A DNA stretch of 64,000 bases, from positions 31,460,867 to 31,524,866 of the forward strand of contig CAIIXF020000008.1 of the NCBI GenBank assembly GCA_903813345.2, written 5' to 3'. Position numbers and translations under genes: made by a program. Origin of the DNA: Owenia fusiformis. Its lineage: Eukaryota; Annelida; Polychaeta; Sabellida; Oweniidae. Positions 1-13,025 of this stretch are shown here, in pieces (the stretch's first letter is position 1; the number at the start of each line of letters is the position of its first letter). The notes beneath the pieces were generated by a model. That model did no database searches, was not told where the DNA came from, and was given only the letters and a program-made list of their open reading frames with translations.

Positions 1-67
1 AATGGAGGTAATAAAGAATCGTCATTGTTCAGTTCATTGATAAGACTGATTTCTTTCTTCTCTGTAG

Positions 68-391
68 GTCAAGAAGGAATTGGTAGTGAGGTTCTGTTAG
101 ATGGTAGTTCTATTCAAAGGAAAAGACAGGGTATCTTTTCACTTTATGGCCCTCTTCTCAATGGAAGGCCTGTCTATATTCACGAACGTGGAGACACCTT
201 CCTTGATTACATAATCATGGACAAGCAAAGAAGGTTCTGGCTCGTTTCTGACAATATTAACTCCAGTTCTGGAGGGATTCGTGTTTATGACTCAGCGTTG
301 TCGGCAGATGGCATAACTCGGACATGGGAAACATATGACTCACAAGATGGCTGGGTGAAAGAAACTAAAATGGGAGCAGCATGTATTACAA
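68..391 (+). CDS. Gene A, exon for C-terminal module 3 (5' part of gene outside window)
   Basis: The exon lies between a TCTGTAG acceptor and a GTATGT donor, is 324 nt long, and is phase 1 at both ends. It encodes one ~100-residue extracellular module: LLDG near the start, GRPVYIH in the middle, FWLVS, then TRTW and a final AAC. Its paralogue in gene B is at 38608-38928. The first module cysteine, Cys in gene B (GICSG), is Gly here (GIGSE), while the closing cysteine is kept, so that cysteine is left without its usual partner. No family name is recognised. The exons before it lie left of the window. Confidence 0.8.
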
Positions 392-734
392 GTATGTAGT
401 TTCTGATCTACTTCTGCGAAGATCTAATCAGTTTAGAGATACTTATTCTCTATCTGAAATCTAATTGGTCAGATCATGATCATTATTGCATCAACTATAA
501 CCAATTAACAAGAACATTATTTAGTCTTACGTCGCAATTTCCTCGGAAGAAACAATTATAAATTCCTTTGTTGGAAGGATTCCTCCTAATTGCCCCTTCA
601 GTATCAATCCAACTAAGTTCTAACCTAGGCATATTTTAATCAAGCTAATTTACACATTGTTTCTCTTTCTAATCTTTTTGTCTTCCTTTATGGCACACGG
701 GCTTAAATATAGTAATTGTGTCATTACATTTTAG

Positions 735-1061
735 ATAACACCGTCCCCAGCGAAACGTTATACATGGGGGGTGTGGTCACATCGTCAACTCCACAAACTC
801 AAAGGTTAGGATTTTACACGAAACACAGAGACTATCACAATTCGAGACCAGTATATATTCACGAATCAGGCAAATATGCTCTGTACTACCTACTATCTAG
901 AGGATATTGGGGTATTGTCAAGGCAACTGGTACGGCCAGTCTCTATATGGCGATATATTCAGCATCCCTTCTTCCTCAAGAGATAACTGTGCCACTATAT
1001 GGATGGGTTTCTGGTTGGACATTGATGGATAACATCACCATGTCTAGCTATACAAACACAG
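735..1061 (+). CDS. Gene A, exon for C-terminal module 4 (cysteine-free module)
   Basis: Acceptor CATTTTAG and donor GGTAAAC bound a 327-nt, phase 1-1 exon. The module reads SETLYMGG at the start, RPVYIHESGKY in the middle and NITMSSY at the end. Aligned to its siblings, both conserved cysteines are serine (CRKLNLSG versus SETLYMGG; VWSC versus TMSS). The paralogue at 39240-39554 has the same double loss, so it predates the A/B duplication. Loop lengths differ between the two copies. Confidence 0.8.
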
Positions 1062-1424
1062 GTAAACAGATATGTCACGCCCGGTGATCGTGAAAATGGG
1101 ACAGAGGGGGGAAGGGGGAGCAGGCAATTTCTGCTAGAAAATTCAACAAATCTGGAAGATTTATTTTTTCAAGAAAAAGTATTACAGCATAAAATTCTGC
1201 AAATAAAACGTTTGCGGATACCTGAAGTTAGGATATATATTGTGGTAAGCAATATAAATTACTTAAATTTACATTAAGTTAAGTGACAGCAATTTCATGA
1301 CCAAATTTATCAAGCTTCCTCTCAAGTTTTCCAAAAATCACGTCTTAATCGTTTGAAAAAACATGTCCGGGACAACCGTAAGTTCTCTAAATAAATAATT
1401 ATTTTAAGTAAACATTTTATTGTA

Positions 1425-1595
1425 CAAATAGTGACTGCCATTGAGGGAAATAGTGCAAAATATTTTCCTCAAGGGAATATCCTGTCCACTGACATGTTCC
1501 CGAGGCTGCAGGCCGAGGGAACAAGTCAGTGGACAGGATATTCCCAAGAGGAAAATTTTTACACTATTTCCCGAAAATGTGGCAGTCACTATTTG
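1425..1595. mobile_element. 171-bp hairpin MITE in gene A intron
   Basis: The two halves are near-perfect inverted complements, with tips CAAATAGTGACTGCCA and its reverse complement. Flanks TTTTATTGTA and TTTTATTATA look like a 9-10 bp target duplication with one mismatch. That length would fit a Mutator or hAT-like mobiliser, but no transposase is present. The corresponding gene B intron lacks it. Confidence 0.7.
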
Positions 1596-2350
1596 TTTTA
1601 TTATATACCTGATAAGTACTCTGTAAACAAAACAAAATGAGAAGTCTTTTCATTTCAATATCAAATGTTCACAGGTTCTTATTGGCATTTAAATGCATTT
1701 TACCTTTCAACTCCTATAATCTCAGATTTGGGGGAAGATAAAATGTACTATTGACTGGTCACATGACCTAACTGGTGATTAGTACAATTCATCTTCCCTG
1801 AAAGCAGGGATTTAGGACTTTCCAGGGAATTAGTTCATCTATTCCATGTCATGTGACCATGAATAAGCCAATGAGCATCTAGAATACATTTGAGGTATAT
1901 AATAATATAGGCTATTTTATATTTGATTTTAAAAACACACATTCATCTCATATTGGTTTTAAAACTATTAAAAGGACTTGTAGGAAATGTGGTATAAATA
2001 CTGAATAGCACATCATTATGAGTTTTATCATTCACAACTGAGCGGAGCGAATGAGTGTGAATATTTGATATCTAAGAGGCGATAAAATATCACGAGAAAT
2101 GATCTGATATTGGGTTTATCCCTTGATTACAATGATCAGTATTCCAGACAATTCTTGCAGTGAGCAGTTTGCACTACTTTCTCTATATCACAGTGTATAT
2201 GATATACAGTTCTTCATAAATACTTATTTAATCGTTATTTAGCAGCATCCTTATCAAACTACATACACAATATTAATGTAATACATCAATGTAACTTCAA
2301 CAGAATAAATTGTCTGGCCTATTTTCCATCTGTATCGTGGCGCGATTTTC

Positions 2351-3065
2351 AAAGGAGGAGGGAAGTTAGCGCAACAGATTTTGGACAGTCATATGTTTGA
2401 TTTTGGCCATTTTCTGAGGATTTAAACAATTGCATATGTTAGGCCAATGCATTACCTCCAGGAAAATCACTTCTAGAGATGATAAAATAATTTCGACTTT
2501 GAGACTGGGAAGATGCAAACAACCCACCCACATGTTTTTTCTGAAATGTTTTCCTAATTTTCGACCCCTTCCATCCCTGCTTTTTTAATTTTTCTTGCAT
2601 CAATATGTTGCATTTTGACACATAGTTAACCACTTTAAAGGAATAAGTGATTCCTTAAGGGGTTTTAAGGATACCCATTATGGGTGATCAAACTTAGCTG
2701 AAAGCAATGATTTTTCCTATGGGAAAATAACATGGGAAATATTGTTTTCCACTTTATCTAAAAGGAATCATTTATTCCTTTTAAGAGATTAACTGTGTGT
2801 CAAAATGCAACGCATTGATGCAAGAAAAATTAAAAAAGCAAGGATGGAAGGGGTTGAAAATCAGGAAAACATTTCAGAAAAACATGTGGTTGGGTTGTTT
2901 GCATCTACCTGTCTCAAAGTCGAAATTATTTTATCATCTCTAGAAGTGATTTTCCTGGAGGTAATGAATTCGCCTAACATATGCAACTGTTTAAATCCCC
3001 AGGAAATGGCCAAAATCAAACATATGACTGTCCAAAATCTGTTGCGCTAACTTCCCTCCTCCTTT
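2351..3065. mobile_element. Foldback element (AAAGGAG termini) in gene A intron
   Basis: Arms of about 290 bp (2351-2640 and 2780-3065) are inverted copies, starting AAAGGAGGAGGGAAGTTAGC. The gene B intron at about 41150 is the empty site and reads AAATTT at the junction. The short open frames inside are on the inverted arms and mirror each other, so they are not genes. Confidence 0.75.
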
Positions 3066-3301
3066 GTTTATCACAGGAATATGTGTGTAATAAACTATAT
3101 CAACCGCATATGAGTTTGATAAATTATTTTCTGGAAAATATCACACGGATTTCAATAATAATAGATATATGACTAGCTGTTATTGTACAGATACACGTAA
3201 CACATTAACAGTGGGAAAATAAGGAATACGCCAATCAGGGTACCCATTAGTGAACAGTTTTGTGCAACATCTGATTTATCTCATTTCTATTATTTTCTTA
3301 G

Positions 3302-3648
3302 GTGACGAGTCTTGTCGTAAGCTCAATCTATCTGGCATGAAGCGTGATTCGTTAAATGGTCTTTATGAGAATAATGACCAAGACGTTGGGAAGAGACCGA
3401 GCTACAAACACTCTGATGGGCCTTACAACCTGTACTTTAGACAATCGCATGCGCAATGGGTTATCGGACAAGACCCTATTCAATCTTCCTTTTACGCTTA
3501 TACATTTAACCCAGCTGTGGACCCAACCGATATTAATACGAATATTTGGAGGCGATGGGATGGTAGTGATTGGATAGACCAGCCTGATGTAGTGTGGAGC
3601 TGTCAGGATGGTAAAACTTATGATCATATTTATATCCTAACGCTGTAA
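3302..3648 (+). CDS. Gene A, exon for C-terminal module 5
   Basis: The exon follows a TTTTCTTAG acceptor and encodes DESCRKLNLSG, GLYEN, RPSYKH, QWVIG, FNPAVDPTD and VWSCQDGKT. If it is terminal, translation continues to a stop at 3648. If instead spliced at GATG|GTAAAA (exon end 3610, 103 codons, phase 1), it could join the Thr-rich mini-exon at 3716. The gene B paralogue (41400-41719) stops after QDGKT. The cysteine pair is intact. Replacement differences from gene B greatly outnumber silent ones. Confidence 0.8.
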
Positions 3649-3715
3649 CATTCATTTAAAAAATGCCTTCTTAAATGTTTCAACAATGGTATAATAATGT
3701 ACGATACATTTTCAG

Positions 3716-3847
3716 TAACAACTACAAGTACTACATCTATTGGACCAAGTAAAACCATTTCGTCAGTATTAAAGGAACAAAATTTTAATAAGTTCCTCCT
3801 GGTGAAGCTCCATTATTTTAAATATATTGTATTGATAGATTTATAGC
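3716..3847 (+). CDS. Gene A, candidate Thr-rich terminal mini-exon
   Basis: After a TTTTCAG acceptor the phase-1 frame reads VTTTSTTSIGPS, closely resembling one to two units of the gene B mucin repeat (TTTGPS). A phase-1 donor (A|GTAAAA) follows at 3749, giving an 11-codon exon; unspliced, the frame stays open to a stop at 3845-3847. Gene B has lost this segment. It could be a real linker exon leading to further exons, or a relic. Confidence 0.4.
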
Positions 3848-3936
3848 CTTGCCCATGTCGGTATTTTTTTTACTTATCTGATCCTGAATTAATAGAAATC
3901 AAGAAAAGTAAAAGAGACCGACTTGGGCAAGGCTAG
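3844..3936. mobile_element. 93-bp mini-hAT-like hairpin with 8-bp target duplication
   Basis: TIR TAGCCTTGCCCATGTCGGT is mirrored at the right end. Both sides carry TAGATTTA (3836-3843 and 3937-3944). The gene B flank near 41910 has the single uninterrupted site (TAGATTCA). An 8-bp duplication is the hAT signature. Confidence 0.8.
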
Positions 3937-3944
3937 TAGATTTA

Positions 3945-4867
3945 ATATCACTGAACATATTTTTGCTTGTTGAGCATCACACAACTATACCGTTTATTAT
4001 TTATGTGGATTTATGCAGGGGTCATTTTTCAAAAGAATTGTTTTATATCTAAATAAGTAAAAATATTATAAATGCTTTGCATCAACATTTTGTATGATTT
4101 CAACTGAAAAGCAAGACCAAAATGGACTCCAAACTCACGGTGGATGGTATAACTCACACTATTTAATTTTTGGCATTTATTGTTAAAGTCTAACGATTTA
4201 AGTTAATCTATATTCGTTATAATTACATCGTTGATTATTTCTAAAAGATCCGTACCCATTAGTGTACCTATAAGGACTTAGAAAATTATTGAAAAGGGTA
4301 AAATGGAATTCCAGAATTATTTTTTATATAATTTCAATCTTCAAGAAGTATATTTTCAACAAATCATAAAAATAATATTTAGAATATGGTAAAAAGTTGT
4401 TTTTTACAGTGATTCTTAACACATGTCATTCTGACTCTTACAATGAGTAATTTTCACATATTTTCAGAAAACCTTGAATAAAATCTTGATTTTTGTAGAT
4501 ACACTTAAATTGACTTCTCTGTTTAAAACTACAATGTGTCAGAGCATACTAAGCTTCATTTAGCAGATCAGTCATGCATATATACTTTGTGATCCTATTG
4601 TTTTGAAAGGCATCCTATTGAGTTCTTGTTTTTAAGACTGAATGAACTTCTGTAGTCACTGACAGATTGAGGTGCTTCCGCAGGTCAGACCCCCTCTGAT
4701 TTTACCTTTATTGTTTATTTTCAACATTATTGCATAGTTCAAACACGAAATAAGAGGGGTTCCTGACTGCGGAATATATACAATGTAAAAGTATAGCAAT
4801 TTTTTAGTTTCAAAAAGGAGGCCATATTGGATCTGCCAAACATCAAGGCTACAAACTATCAGACAAG
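3945..4867. other. Non-genic 3' flank of gene A
   Basis: The first part (3950-4250) matches the gene B flank at 41915-42240. No exon with plausible splice sites or module sequence was seen. Confidence 0.6.
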
Positions 4868-6700
4868 TATCAAATGGGTCAGTTTATTTTTGATTTATCA
4901 GTCATGGATGCCTCTGAGATTATATATTGCAGAGGGACTGAATCAATAGTACCCCGGACAGGTTGTATGATGCAGTCGTTTTTACTCTATATTTGCAATA
5001 GAACAACCATTCTTATTGACATTTTCAAGATTTATTCTAGAGACAATTTCCAACACGGAAAATAAATATTTTATCAAAATTTCTAATTTTATGATTTTGA
5101 TGGGCTTTTTCAAAAACACTACACTGTCAATAAAATACAGGTTTTTGCTTGAGCAATTGAACTTTTAACGTCATTTTAAATATTGTCTGGCTATTGAATT
5201 TCCGGCCGCCTAAAGTCTTTCCAGATATATCTGTTTCCATAATAATAATTATGGCTGATTATTGTTGTTCACTTGAGTCATATTCAATATCATTACAGTG
5301 CATTAGGCCAATAAAAACTTGTTGCTCTGGGTCTCGTTTTATGAAGCGTTCCCTAGATTGAGCCCAGATAGAGGAGGTCAATCTTCTTGTCCACGGACAT
5401 GAGTTCAACCTGGTCACTGTTCAATACTGTTCAAAAAGAAGTAAAACATTACGAATCTCCTATTTAAAGTATTCTTGGCATTAGATCCTTCAGAGATGTT
5501 AATACAGCTGTGTCAAATTTTATCATGAAATTGTCAGGGAGACCTGACATTTTAAAAGTATGGTACAATTTACGTACCACGGGCTTGCATGCTGAGTGAC
5601 GGTGGCGGAAAAAACCCAGTGGAGAAAAAGGTGCGTTTTCAGAGGAAACGTGACCCAGAGTGACAAGTTTTTCATTTGCCTAATACACTGTAATAATATT
5701 AGGCCTATTGACTATGACAAAAAATGAATAACAATAATCAGCCATAATTGATATGGCATCAAATACATCTGGAAAGACTTTAGGCTATCAATAATTCAAT
5801 AGCTAGACAATCTTTGAATGACGTTAAAAGTTTAATTGTCCAAGCAAAATCTGTATTTTATTGAGAGTGGAGTGTTTTTGAAAAAAGCCTTTGAAAAATA
5901 ATAAAATTAGGAATTTCGTTAAAATATTTTTTTCCATGTTGGAAATTGTCTCCAGAATAAAATATAAAAATTTCAATAAGAATGGTTGTTCTATTGCAAA
6001 TATAGAGTAAAAAACGACTGCATCATACAACCTGTCCGGGGTACTATCCATTTAATTATTAAAGGGACACTGTTTGTTAGGTAGTTCTTATGCTAATGAA
6101 CATTAAGATATTTTTAAAAAAAGAATCAATCTACTTTTGATTCATCAATTATGCCTACCTCTGGAGATGATATGTTGAAGAGACACTGAATTAATATCCA
6201 TCTAGCCATTAAAGGGACACTGCTTGTAAGGTAGTTCTCACCCAAAGAACAAATAGGTCAATCTACTTTTGATCGATCATTCATTGATGTCCTTGAAGAT
6301 GATATATTGCTGGGGGACTGAATCAATATCAATTTAGCCATCAAAGGTATCCATTTAGCCATTAAAGGGACGCTGCTTGTAAAGTAGTTCTAACCTAAAG
6401 AACAAATAGGTCAATCTACCTTTGATCGATCATTCATTGATGCCCTTGAAGATGATATATTGCTGAGGGACTGAATCAATATCCATTTAGCCATTAAAGG
6501 TATCCATGTAGTCATTCAAGGGACACTGCTTGTAAGGTAGTTCTCACCCAAAAAAACTAATGGGTCAATCTATTTTTGATTCTTCATTCATGCCTACCCC
6601 TGAAGATAATATATTGCCAAGGGACTAAATCAAAATCCATGTAGCCGTTTAAAGGGACGCTGCTTGTAAGATAGTTCCCATCCCAAGTCACACTAAAATA
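4868..6700. repeat. Minisatellite of ~150-bp units, interrupted by a foldback element
   Basis: Units recur with the landmark GGGACACTGCTTGTAAGGTAG at about 6064, 6214, 6368, 6520 and 6652 (spacing 132-154 bp) and the phrase GGGACTGAATCAATATCCAT. The first unit (4868-4948) is split from its remainder (from 6045) by the foldback insertion. Confidence 0.8.
4949..6044. mobile_element. 1.1-kb foldback transposon with TA target duplication
   Basis: Ends are GTACCCCGGACAGGTTGTAT and its inverse. Inverted arms extend about 400 bp (4949-5345 and 5640-6044) around a 300-bp unique centre. It splits a minisatellite unit: intact units read CAATATCC, and here CAATA and TATCC flank the element, giving a TA duplication. 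No transposase frame is present. Confidence 0.85.
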
Positions 6701-9700
6701 TTTTACTTCATAATGATTATGTAACTTACCTAATTGATAGATTAAAAATACCTCCCCTTGTTTGATAGCAAAACGATAGATTTTAAAAAATATATAATGA
6801 TGTTTAATATGTCCTCTAAATTGAATTAAACCTACTGCATAGCAGCTGAGGTGATAATGGTACTTTTGCCATGATTAAGATTCATTGATGTTTTACCCTT
6901 TTTACCCTTTGTGTCGTACCTTGATTATATTTTGATATATCGACTGATTGAATGGTCAACATACTTAATATAGTCATGAGGGAAGACTAACATACCCTTA
7001 ACATGATATTTAGAATGATTTGCATAGTCAAAACTAAATGCACTGAATGACCTTAGTTTTAATCTCAGTGACCTAATTTCGTTTTGGATGTGTTCATAAT
7101 TGATAAAAGTAACTGGTTCCATGTTATATTCATTGAAACCTTTGGGGGCATCTTTAGGTACATGGGGTAGCGGATCCTTTGTTGAGCATCATACAACTTA
7201 ACAGATTTTCATTAATTTGAGAACTCAGCAGGGGTTTAATTTACAAAATCATCAATTATAAATGAATAAACGCAAGGAGCACACGCGTTTCCAACTCGCA
7301 ACCTCGTGGTTATGGCGCCCAGTCGATAAAAAAAACATTACAAAAATATAAAAGCATAATAAACTATTCTAGAGCAATACTAAGAAAATCCTTGGCATTA
7401 CCTTGGAAGGGATGTTAAGCTTTACAAAGTTCACATCTTCTGTTCATATTTTTCTTTGTCTCCATTGATCTAACACGGGGATATCATCGTATTACAAAAT
7501 ATGATGATATCCTCATGTTAAGTCAATTTTATAGAAAATTCGAAATTACATACATTGGATTTATAATTCATTTATGATGATACTTGTTAGATCTTTTACC
7601 AATACTTTAAGTGTAAGAAACAATAAAATAAAATTCAGAATTGATTTTATTCACTTGTTTTCGGAGGGGTACTATTTAATTCAACTGTTTTCTGGTAGGA
7701 GGGTGCACGGGGAACAGTGATTTCTATGCACTTTCAAAGTGTTTGAGTCAATAAGAAAAAATTATAAAAAATTCCCTTTTCAGTTTTAGTGAGGGGCTGC
7801 CATAGGGAGTGCAGTCGCACCCAACACATCACCATCACCCATTTCAACAAGCCTATATATTGATGTACGCTCATACACTCAAATTATATTGCCAATACGA
7901 TCATGAATCAATATATAACAAGATCATGAATCAAAATATGCGTGACAATAAGTGCAACCCTGGAGAACACCAGTGATAAAGATGATTAAAAAGCATGGAT
8001 TACACATCAAATAAATCCTGAAGAACAACATAGATGTAGAATAAAGGTGAAATAATTGTGTCTTTCATTTTTTAGGAATTGAAGAAAAATACAGACGGAC
8101 ATATGGTCTCATTTTCAATTCAACAAATAAAGTAGATATATCATGCTAATTACCTTTCAAACAACCAATTCATTAGTAGATCATCAGTTGTAAATTAAAA
8201 AAATTATCAAGGTTAAACATTTTTAAATTTTAATTGAACCCTGCTAGACCCTACATTAATAAGTAAACAGTAGCGTTAACAGGTGCTCAACAGGTGGAAA
8301 CGTATGAAGGAATATATATATATACACGTATCCTCCAATTCTTCCAATATAAACTGATTGTGTTATGTTGGAAAGCTGACAAATATAACTTTTTGAATCA
8401 ACTGGCCGGGGTATAATTAATGTGTTGTGGGGAAAATTGCATTTTAGTTGAGATAACACCACTCTCTAGTCTGATAATAGCGATCTTGTTTTTTGTCGGA
8501 TTTCGTCAATATTGATGTAGTATTCAAGCATATCTTTATGAAAAATATTCAAATTAGCTAATGACGTCAAAATGGGAACATAATTGATAACAGCGATGTC
8601 TCAGCCTACGGCTGTATTTTTGTATTACCGCGGTGCTTGTGAATTGCGTAACATTTTAATGAGTTTTCTCCCCAGGTTTCACTAAAAAGAACAACAAGTC
8701 ATGCAGTGCAAATTACGTGCACTTACGGTCACATAATTCTCGAAATCGCTGTTCCTCTTCAAAAGAGGAGACGCGAAAATCTTTCCTTATAAGGTCAAAA
8801 TATTTCCCATGATGCAGTTCGCGGAGGAACAAATTTATACTTCCTTGTTTTCCCTCATATGTTTAACATGGGGATTTTCACACCTATTTTTCAAACGATA
8901 TATTCGTTCATATTCCCGTACGAGGGTACAGAAAAAATATTATAAACGATTGACCTCTTATTAATCTTAATATAACAGCTATTTTTTCATTGTATTGATT
9001 CATAGCGTGGTGAAAACGATGATTGAAAAGTGAAAAAATATTCCGGAAGAGAAGGTCACATGATCAGTTGACTAGTCGCCATATTGGAAAAAACAATTCC
9101 ATTCGACTTTTCAATACTCTCATGCAAATCTTACCGCACTACAGACTGCAACATCGATGCAACAACTGAATAAGAGTATTCATCTTCAAATTACATCATA
9201 GAGTTACGTTGAAAACCAACAAATCACTGAGCAGTAGACCAAAGAGGAAGCGTCGCTATTATCTAGGTCACTCTGTTCAGTGGTCCGAAAGCAAAGCTAT
9301 GAATGAACCATAAAAACTAAAGCAAAGCTATAGTACTCGTTTCCGAATTTTGGTTGTTCATTGTACAATCTTTTATTGATTAAACTCGGTATACTGACTA
9401 TTAAAGCAATGACAAAGAAGAATACTTCCGATGTTGTCATTGTTTTATTTAGCGTGCGGGTGTAAAAACAAAATTGCGTAATTAGTTTGATTTAGAACTT
9501 TCGGGTCACGCAAATAGCTACGCGAAATGCATAGTGAGAAAATATTGACCAATCAAATTTTGTCCTTTTTGAGTGCTTTTTCAGTACATATTTGCGAACG
9601 TTCTGATTCAAAGAGCGAATCGCGAAAGGGAGAATTATGGAATGGGCCATCAGCTTCACCCCAAAATTTAGGTTATCGGTATCAAATCAGGGGAATAATC

Positions 9701-9829
9701 GCCATAAAGATTTTTGTGAAGGTTAAGACCTCTAGAGTAAGATACTATGTGATAGCATTGCAACAGTTGTAGCTAAATGGGTGTTATCACCCATTTTTCA
9801 AAATGGCCGCCAGTGCACGTGTTACAATA
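6701..9829. other. Non-genic duplicated intergenic DNA
   Basis: Blocks at 7180-8250 and 8250-8740 match 42250-42850 and 43140-43810 downstream of gene B. It contains a short AT/TA microsatellite near 8312-8330. No convincing coding segment was seen; open frames here are short and unsupported. Confidence 0.6.
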
Positions 9830-12161
9830 TAAGAGTGGGTATATCTAAGCACACTGAGATGCAAAAACTGTGGACCTATACTAGGGTTTTAGGGGTCAAG
9901 AATTTCACTGGAGACAATATCTAGGTTTTAGGGGTCAAGGGTTTCATTTGTGTCTAAATCTGAGTCATCAAATAATTGCTTTTCATAGAAATCCAAGATG
10001 GTCACCAAAATGGGTACCAATAACAAGTAAATGTTGATTTAAGCTCAAAGAACAGTTTATAACAGTAATTTGAGACCATGTCAAGATATTTGGTGTCAAG
10101 AATTTCAGTTATGTCTAAAACTATAACTAATTCCTTTATTTGGATCCAAGATTTTCAACATTGCTGCCGAAGTGAAAATAAGATTTATTATCTAAACTTT
10201 TAGAGGAGTTAGAACATCAATTTTTGATATTTTAAGTTTGCGAGGTCAATGATTTTAATTTTGTCTTAATAAAATCAACAAAAATTTTATTTATATAGAT
10301 ATCCAATATGGCCTCCAAAATGGCTGCCAAAATGAATTCATATATCTATCCATTTATTATAGATCACCAAGAACAATACTTTGGGAAGCAATATTTACTT
10401 TAAGGAGGTCAAGAATTTTGGTTATCTAGAGCTATGTCATGAAACAACACATTTGTGATTAATATCAGAATTCAAGATTGATGCCAAAGTGTAAATATTA
10501 TAAAAGGTCAAATAAGAACAAACAATTACATGAACATTTGCGAAATAAAATCTTGGGCTCAGTATCATAAACACTGACTATGGAAAGAAGTAGACTGCAC
10601 ATAGGAAGCAGTAGATTATTGGATGGAGGAGATCAAGCACAAGAAATTCCTCGAAGACAAGTGTATAATACACCAGAAAGAGTTTGATGAAGATAAACAT
10701 TTTAGTCAGTCCTCAAAATCGTGACTCTGCAGCCATTTTGGTGGTCATTTTGGATATCAAAATAAATGAATTATTTTATGACTTAATTAAAGACAAAATT
10801 GAAATTCTTGGTCTCTTAAACCTGGACATGGTCTCCAAAATCACTGTCCTTAACTGTTCTTTGAGCTTAGATCAATAGTTACATATTCATTTCAACACCC
10901 ATTTTGGTGGCCATCTTGGGTTTCTATAAAAAGTAATTATTTGAATACTTAGATTTAGACATAAATGAAATCCTTGGCCCCTACAAAATAGACAGAGTCT
11001 CCAAAATTACTGTTCTTTTAGCTTAAATCAATAGTTACATATTCATTTTGGCATCCATTTTGGTGGCCATCTTGGATTTCTATAAAAAGTAATTGTTTGA
11101 TGACTTAGATTTAGACATAAATGAAATCCTTGACCCTTAAAACCAAGACATGATAGTTACAATAATAATAGTTACATATTCATTTTGGCACCCATTTTAG
11201 CGACCATCTTGTATTTATATGAAGAGGTAATTATTTGATGACTCCAATTTAGACATAAATGAGATCCTTGACTCGAGAACTGTGACATGATCTCTAAAAT
11301 CACTGTTCTTAACTGTTCTTTGAGCTTAAATCAATAGTTAAATATTCATTTTGGCACCCATTTTGATGGCCATCTTGGATTTCTATAAGAAGTAATTGCT
11401 TGATGACTTAGATTTAGACATAAGTCAAATCCTTGACCCTTTAAACCTAAACATTGTCTCCAAAATCACTGTTCTCAACTGTTCTCTGAGCTTAAATCAA
11501 TCAGTTAAATATTCATTTTGGCACCCGTTTTGGTGGCCATCTTGGATTTCTATATCAAGTAATTGTTTGATGACTCAAATTTAGACATAAATGAAATCCT
11601 TGACCCCTAAAATGCAGACATGTGCTCCAAAATCACTGTTCTTAACTGGTTTTTTTTAGCTTAAATCAATAGTTGAATATTCATTTTAGCACCCATTTTG
11701 GTGGCCATCTTGGAATTTTTATTTAAAGTAATTGTTTGATGACTAAGATTTAGACATAAGTCAAATCCTTGACCCTTAAAACCTAAATATGGTCTCCAAA
11801 ATTCTTTGAGCTTAAATCAATAGTTACATATTCGATTTGGCATCCAATTTGGTGGCCATCTTGGATTTCTATGAAAAGTAATTATTTGATGACTCAGATT
11901 TAGACATAAATCAAATCCTTGACCTCTAAAACGTAGATATGGGCTCCAAAATCACTGTTCTTAAGTGATTCTTGAGCATTAACAGTAGTTACATATCCGT
12001 TTTTTGCACCCATTATGGCAGCCATCTTGAATTTCTATAAGAAACAATTGTTTGATGACTTAGATTTAGACATAAATGAAATCCTTTACCCCCAAAACCT
12101 AGACATAGGTCCTAAAATCACAGCTTTTGCATCTCAGTGTGCTTAGATATACCCACTCTTA
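9830..12161. mobile_element. 2.3-kb TIR element filled with inverted arrays of ~160-bp repeats
   Basis: Both ends carry TAAGAGTGGGTATATCTAAG and onward for ~40 bp in inverted orientation, with TA on each outer side (9828-9829, 12162-12163). The right part (about 10680-12110) holds around nine direct units of 155-170 bp with landmark AAATCAATAGTTACATATTC. The left part (about 9880-10680) holds related units in the opposite orientation. No transposase was seen. Confidence 0.8.
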
Positions 12162-12164
12162 TAG

Positions 12165-12290
12165 TTTAGTTTAGTTTATTTATTCAAGTGTCACATGCCT
12201 ATTATTTTACATAATTATACGTTCTATTATTCAAAAGCCCCGAGCCAACAATGGCTTATGAGACACTGTCCATATCAGAAAAATTGCTTA
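12165..12290 (-). mobile_element. LINE 3'-end fragment, inverted
   Basis: It starts with TAGTTTAGTTTAGTTTATTT, the reverse complement of the (ACTAA)n tail of the LINE at 45639-48109, followed by a short 3' UTR-like stretch. Confidence 0.55.
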
Positions 12291-12689
12291 TGAAAAATTA
12301 TTGATTTTGAATAAAAAATAATATTATAGACACACAATCAATAATTTTTCAATGATTGGTTTAAGAGAAAAACATTGTTGAATTCAGTTCTCCATATCGA
12401 TACCACTCCTTTGGAATGAAAATATTCAGACTATCTATAGCCCACATATGTTAAAATTTGAGATTGAAAATATTTTTGTTTACATAGGGAGTGCCATTCA
12501 AAATGGCCGATTGGGTAAATTAATTTGCATATTTGTTGTTACTTCCCTTGCTTTATTTCTATTTGACAATAAGCTGTGTTACAGTTACTTTTTATAGCCT
12601 TCAATTATACCTTACTTAATTGAATTGTTATAATGCTTATTTTTTGGAAGTGAAGTTTCCTAAAATTGATAATTGTGTTCAGGAAATTT

Positions 12690-13025
12690 CATGTTTTTTC
12701 CCACAGGAGGGACATAATGATCAATAGACTGAATTCTCAGAAAATTCAGTCAATTGGATATAGACTAGGGCTCGCCCAAAGAGGGGCTCCCGGGTCTGCC
12801 TTCCATGATTTCATGCGACCGTACATATACGGGATATATCCAAGAGGTATTGCTCACCTTCAATGGTGGTAAACAAAATACAATACAATAAGAATCAGAA
12901 GAGCAGTATCGTTCATCAGGACATATTTCTGGATTTTCTCGGGTTTTGGTTAGTAATCTGTATAAATACTCACAGGTGTGAGTAGAAATAAAAACTAAAC
13001 TGAAACTGAAACTTAAACTACTGTA
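12690..13025 (+). mobile_element. SINE-family 3' portion
   Basis: It shares the phrases GGGTCTGCCTTCCATGATT, CGTACATATACGGGATATA and AAGAGGTATTGCTCACCTT with 44200-44290 and partly with 31903-32150. It ends in A-rich AAACTGAAACTGAAAC repeats. The tRNA-like head is missing here. Confidence 0.55.

Noticed and set aside
4874-6051. Two similar small open frames on opposite strands
   Set aside because: They are the same sequence in the two inverted arms of the foldback element.
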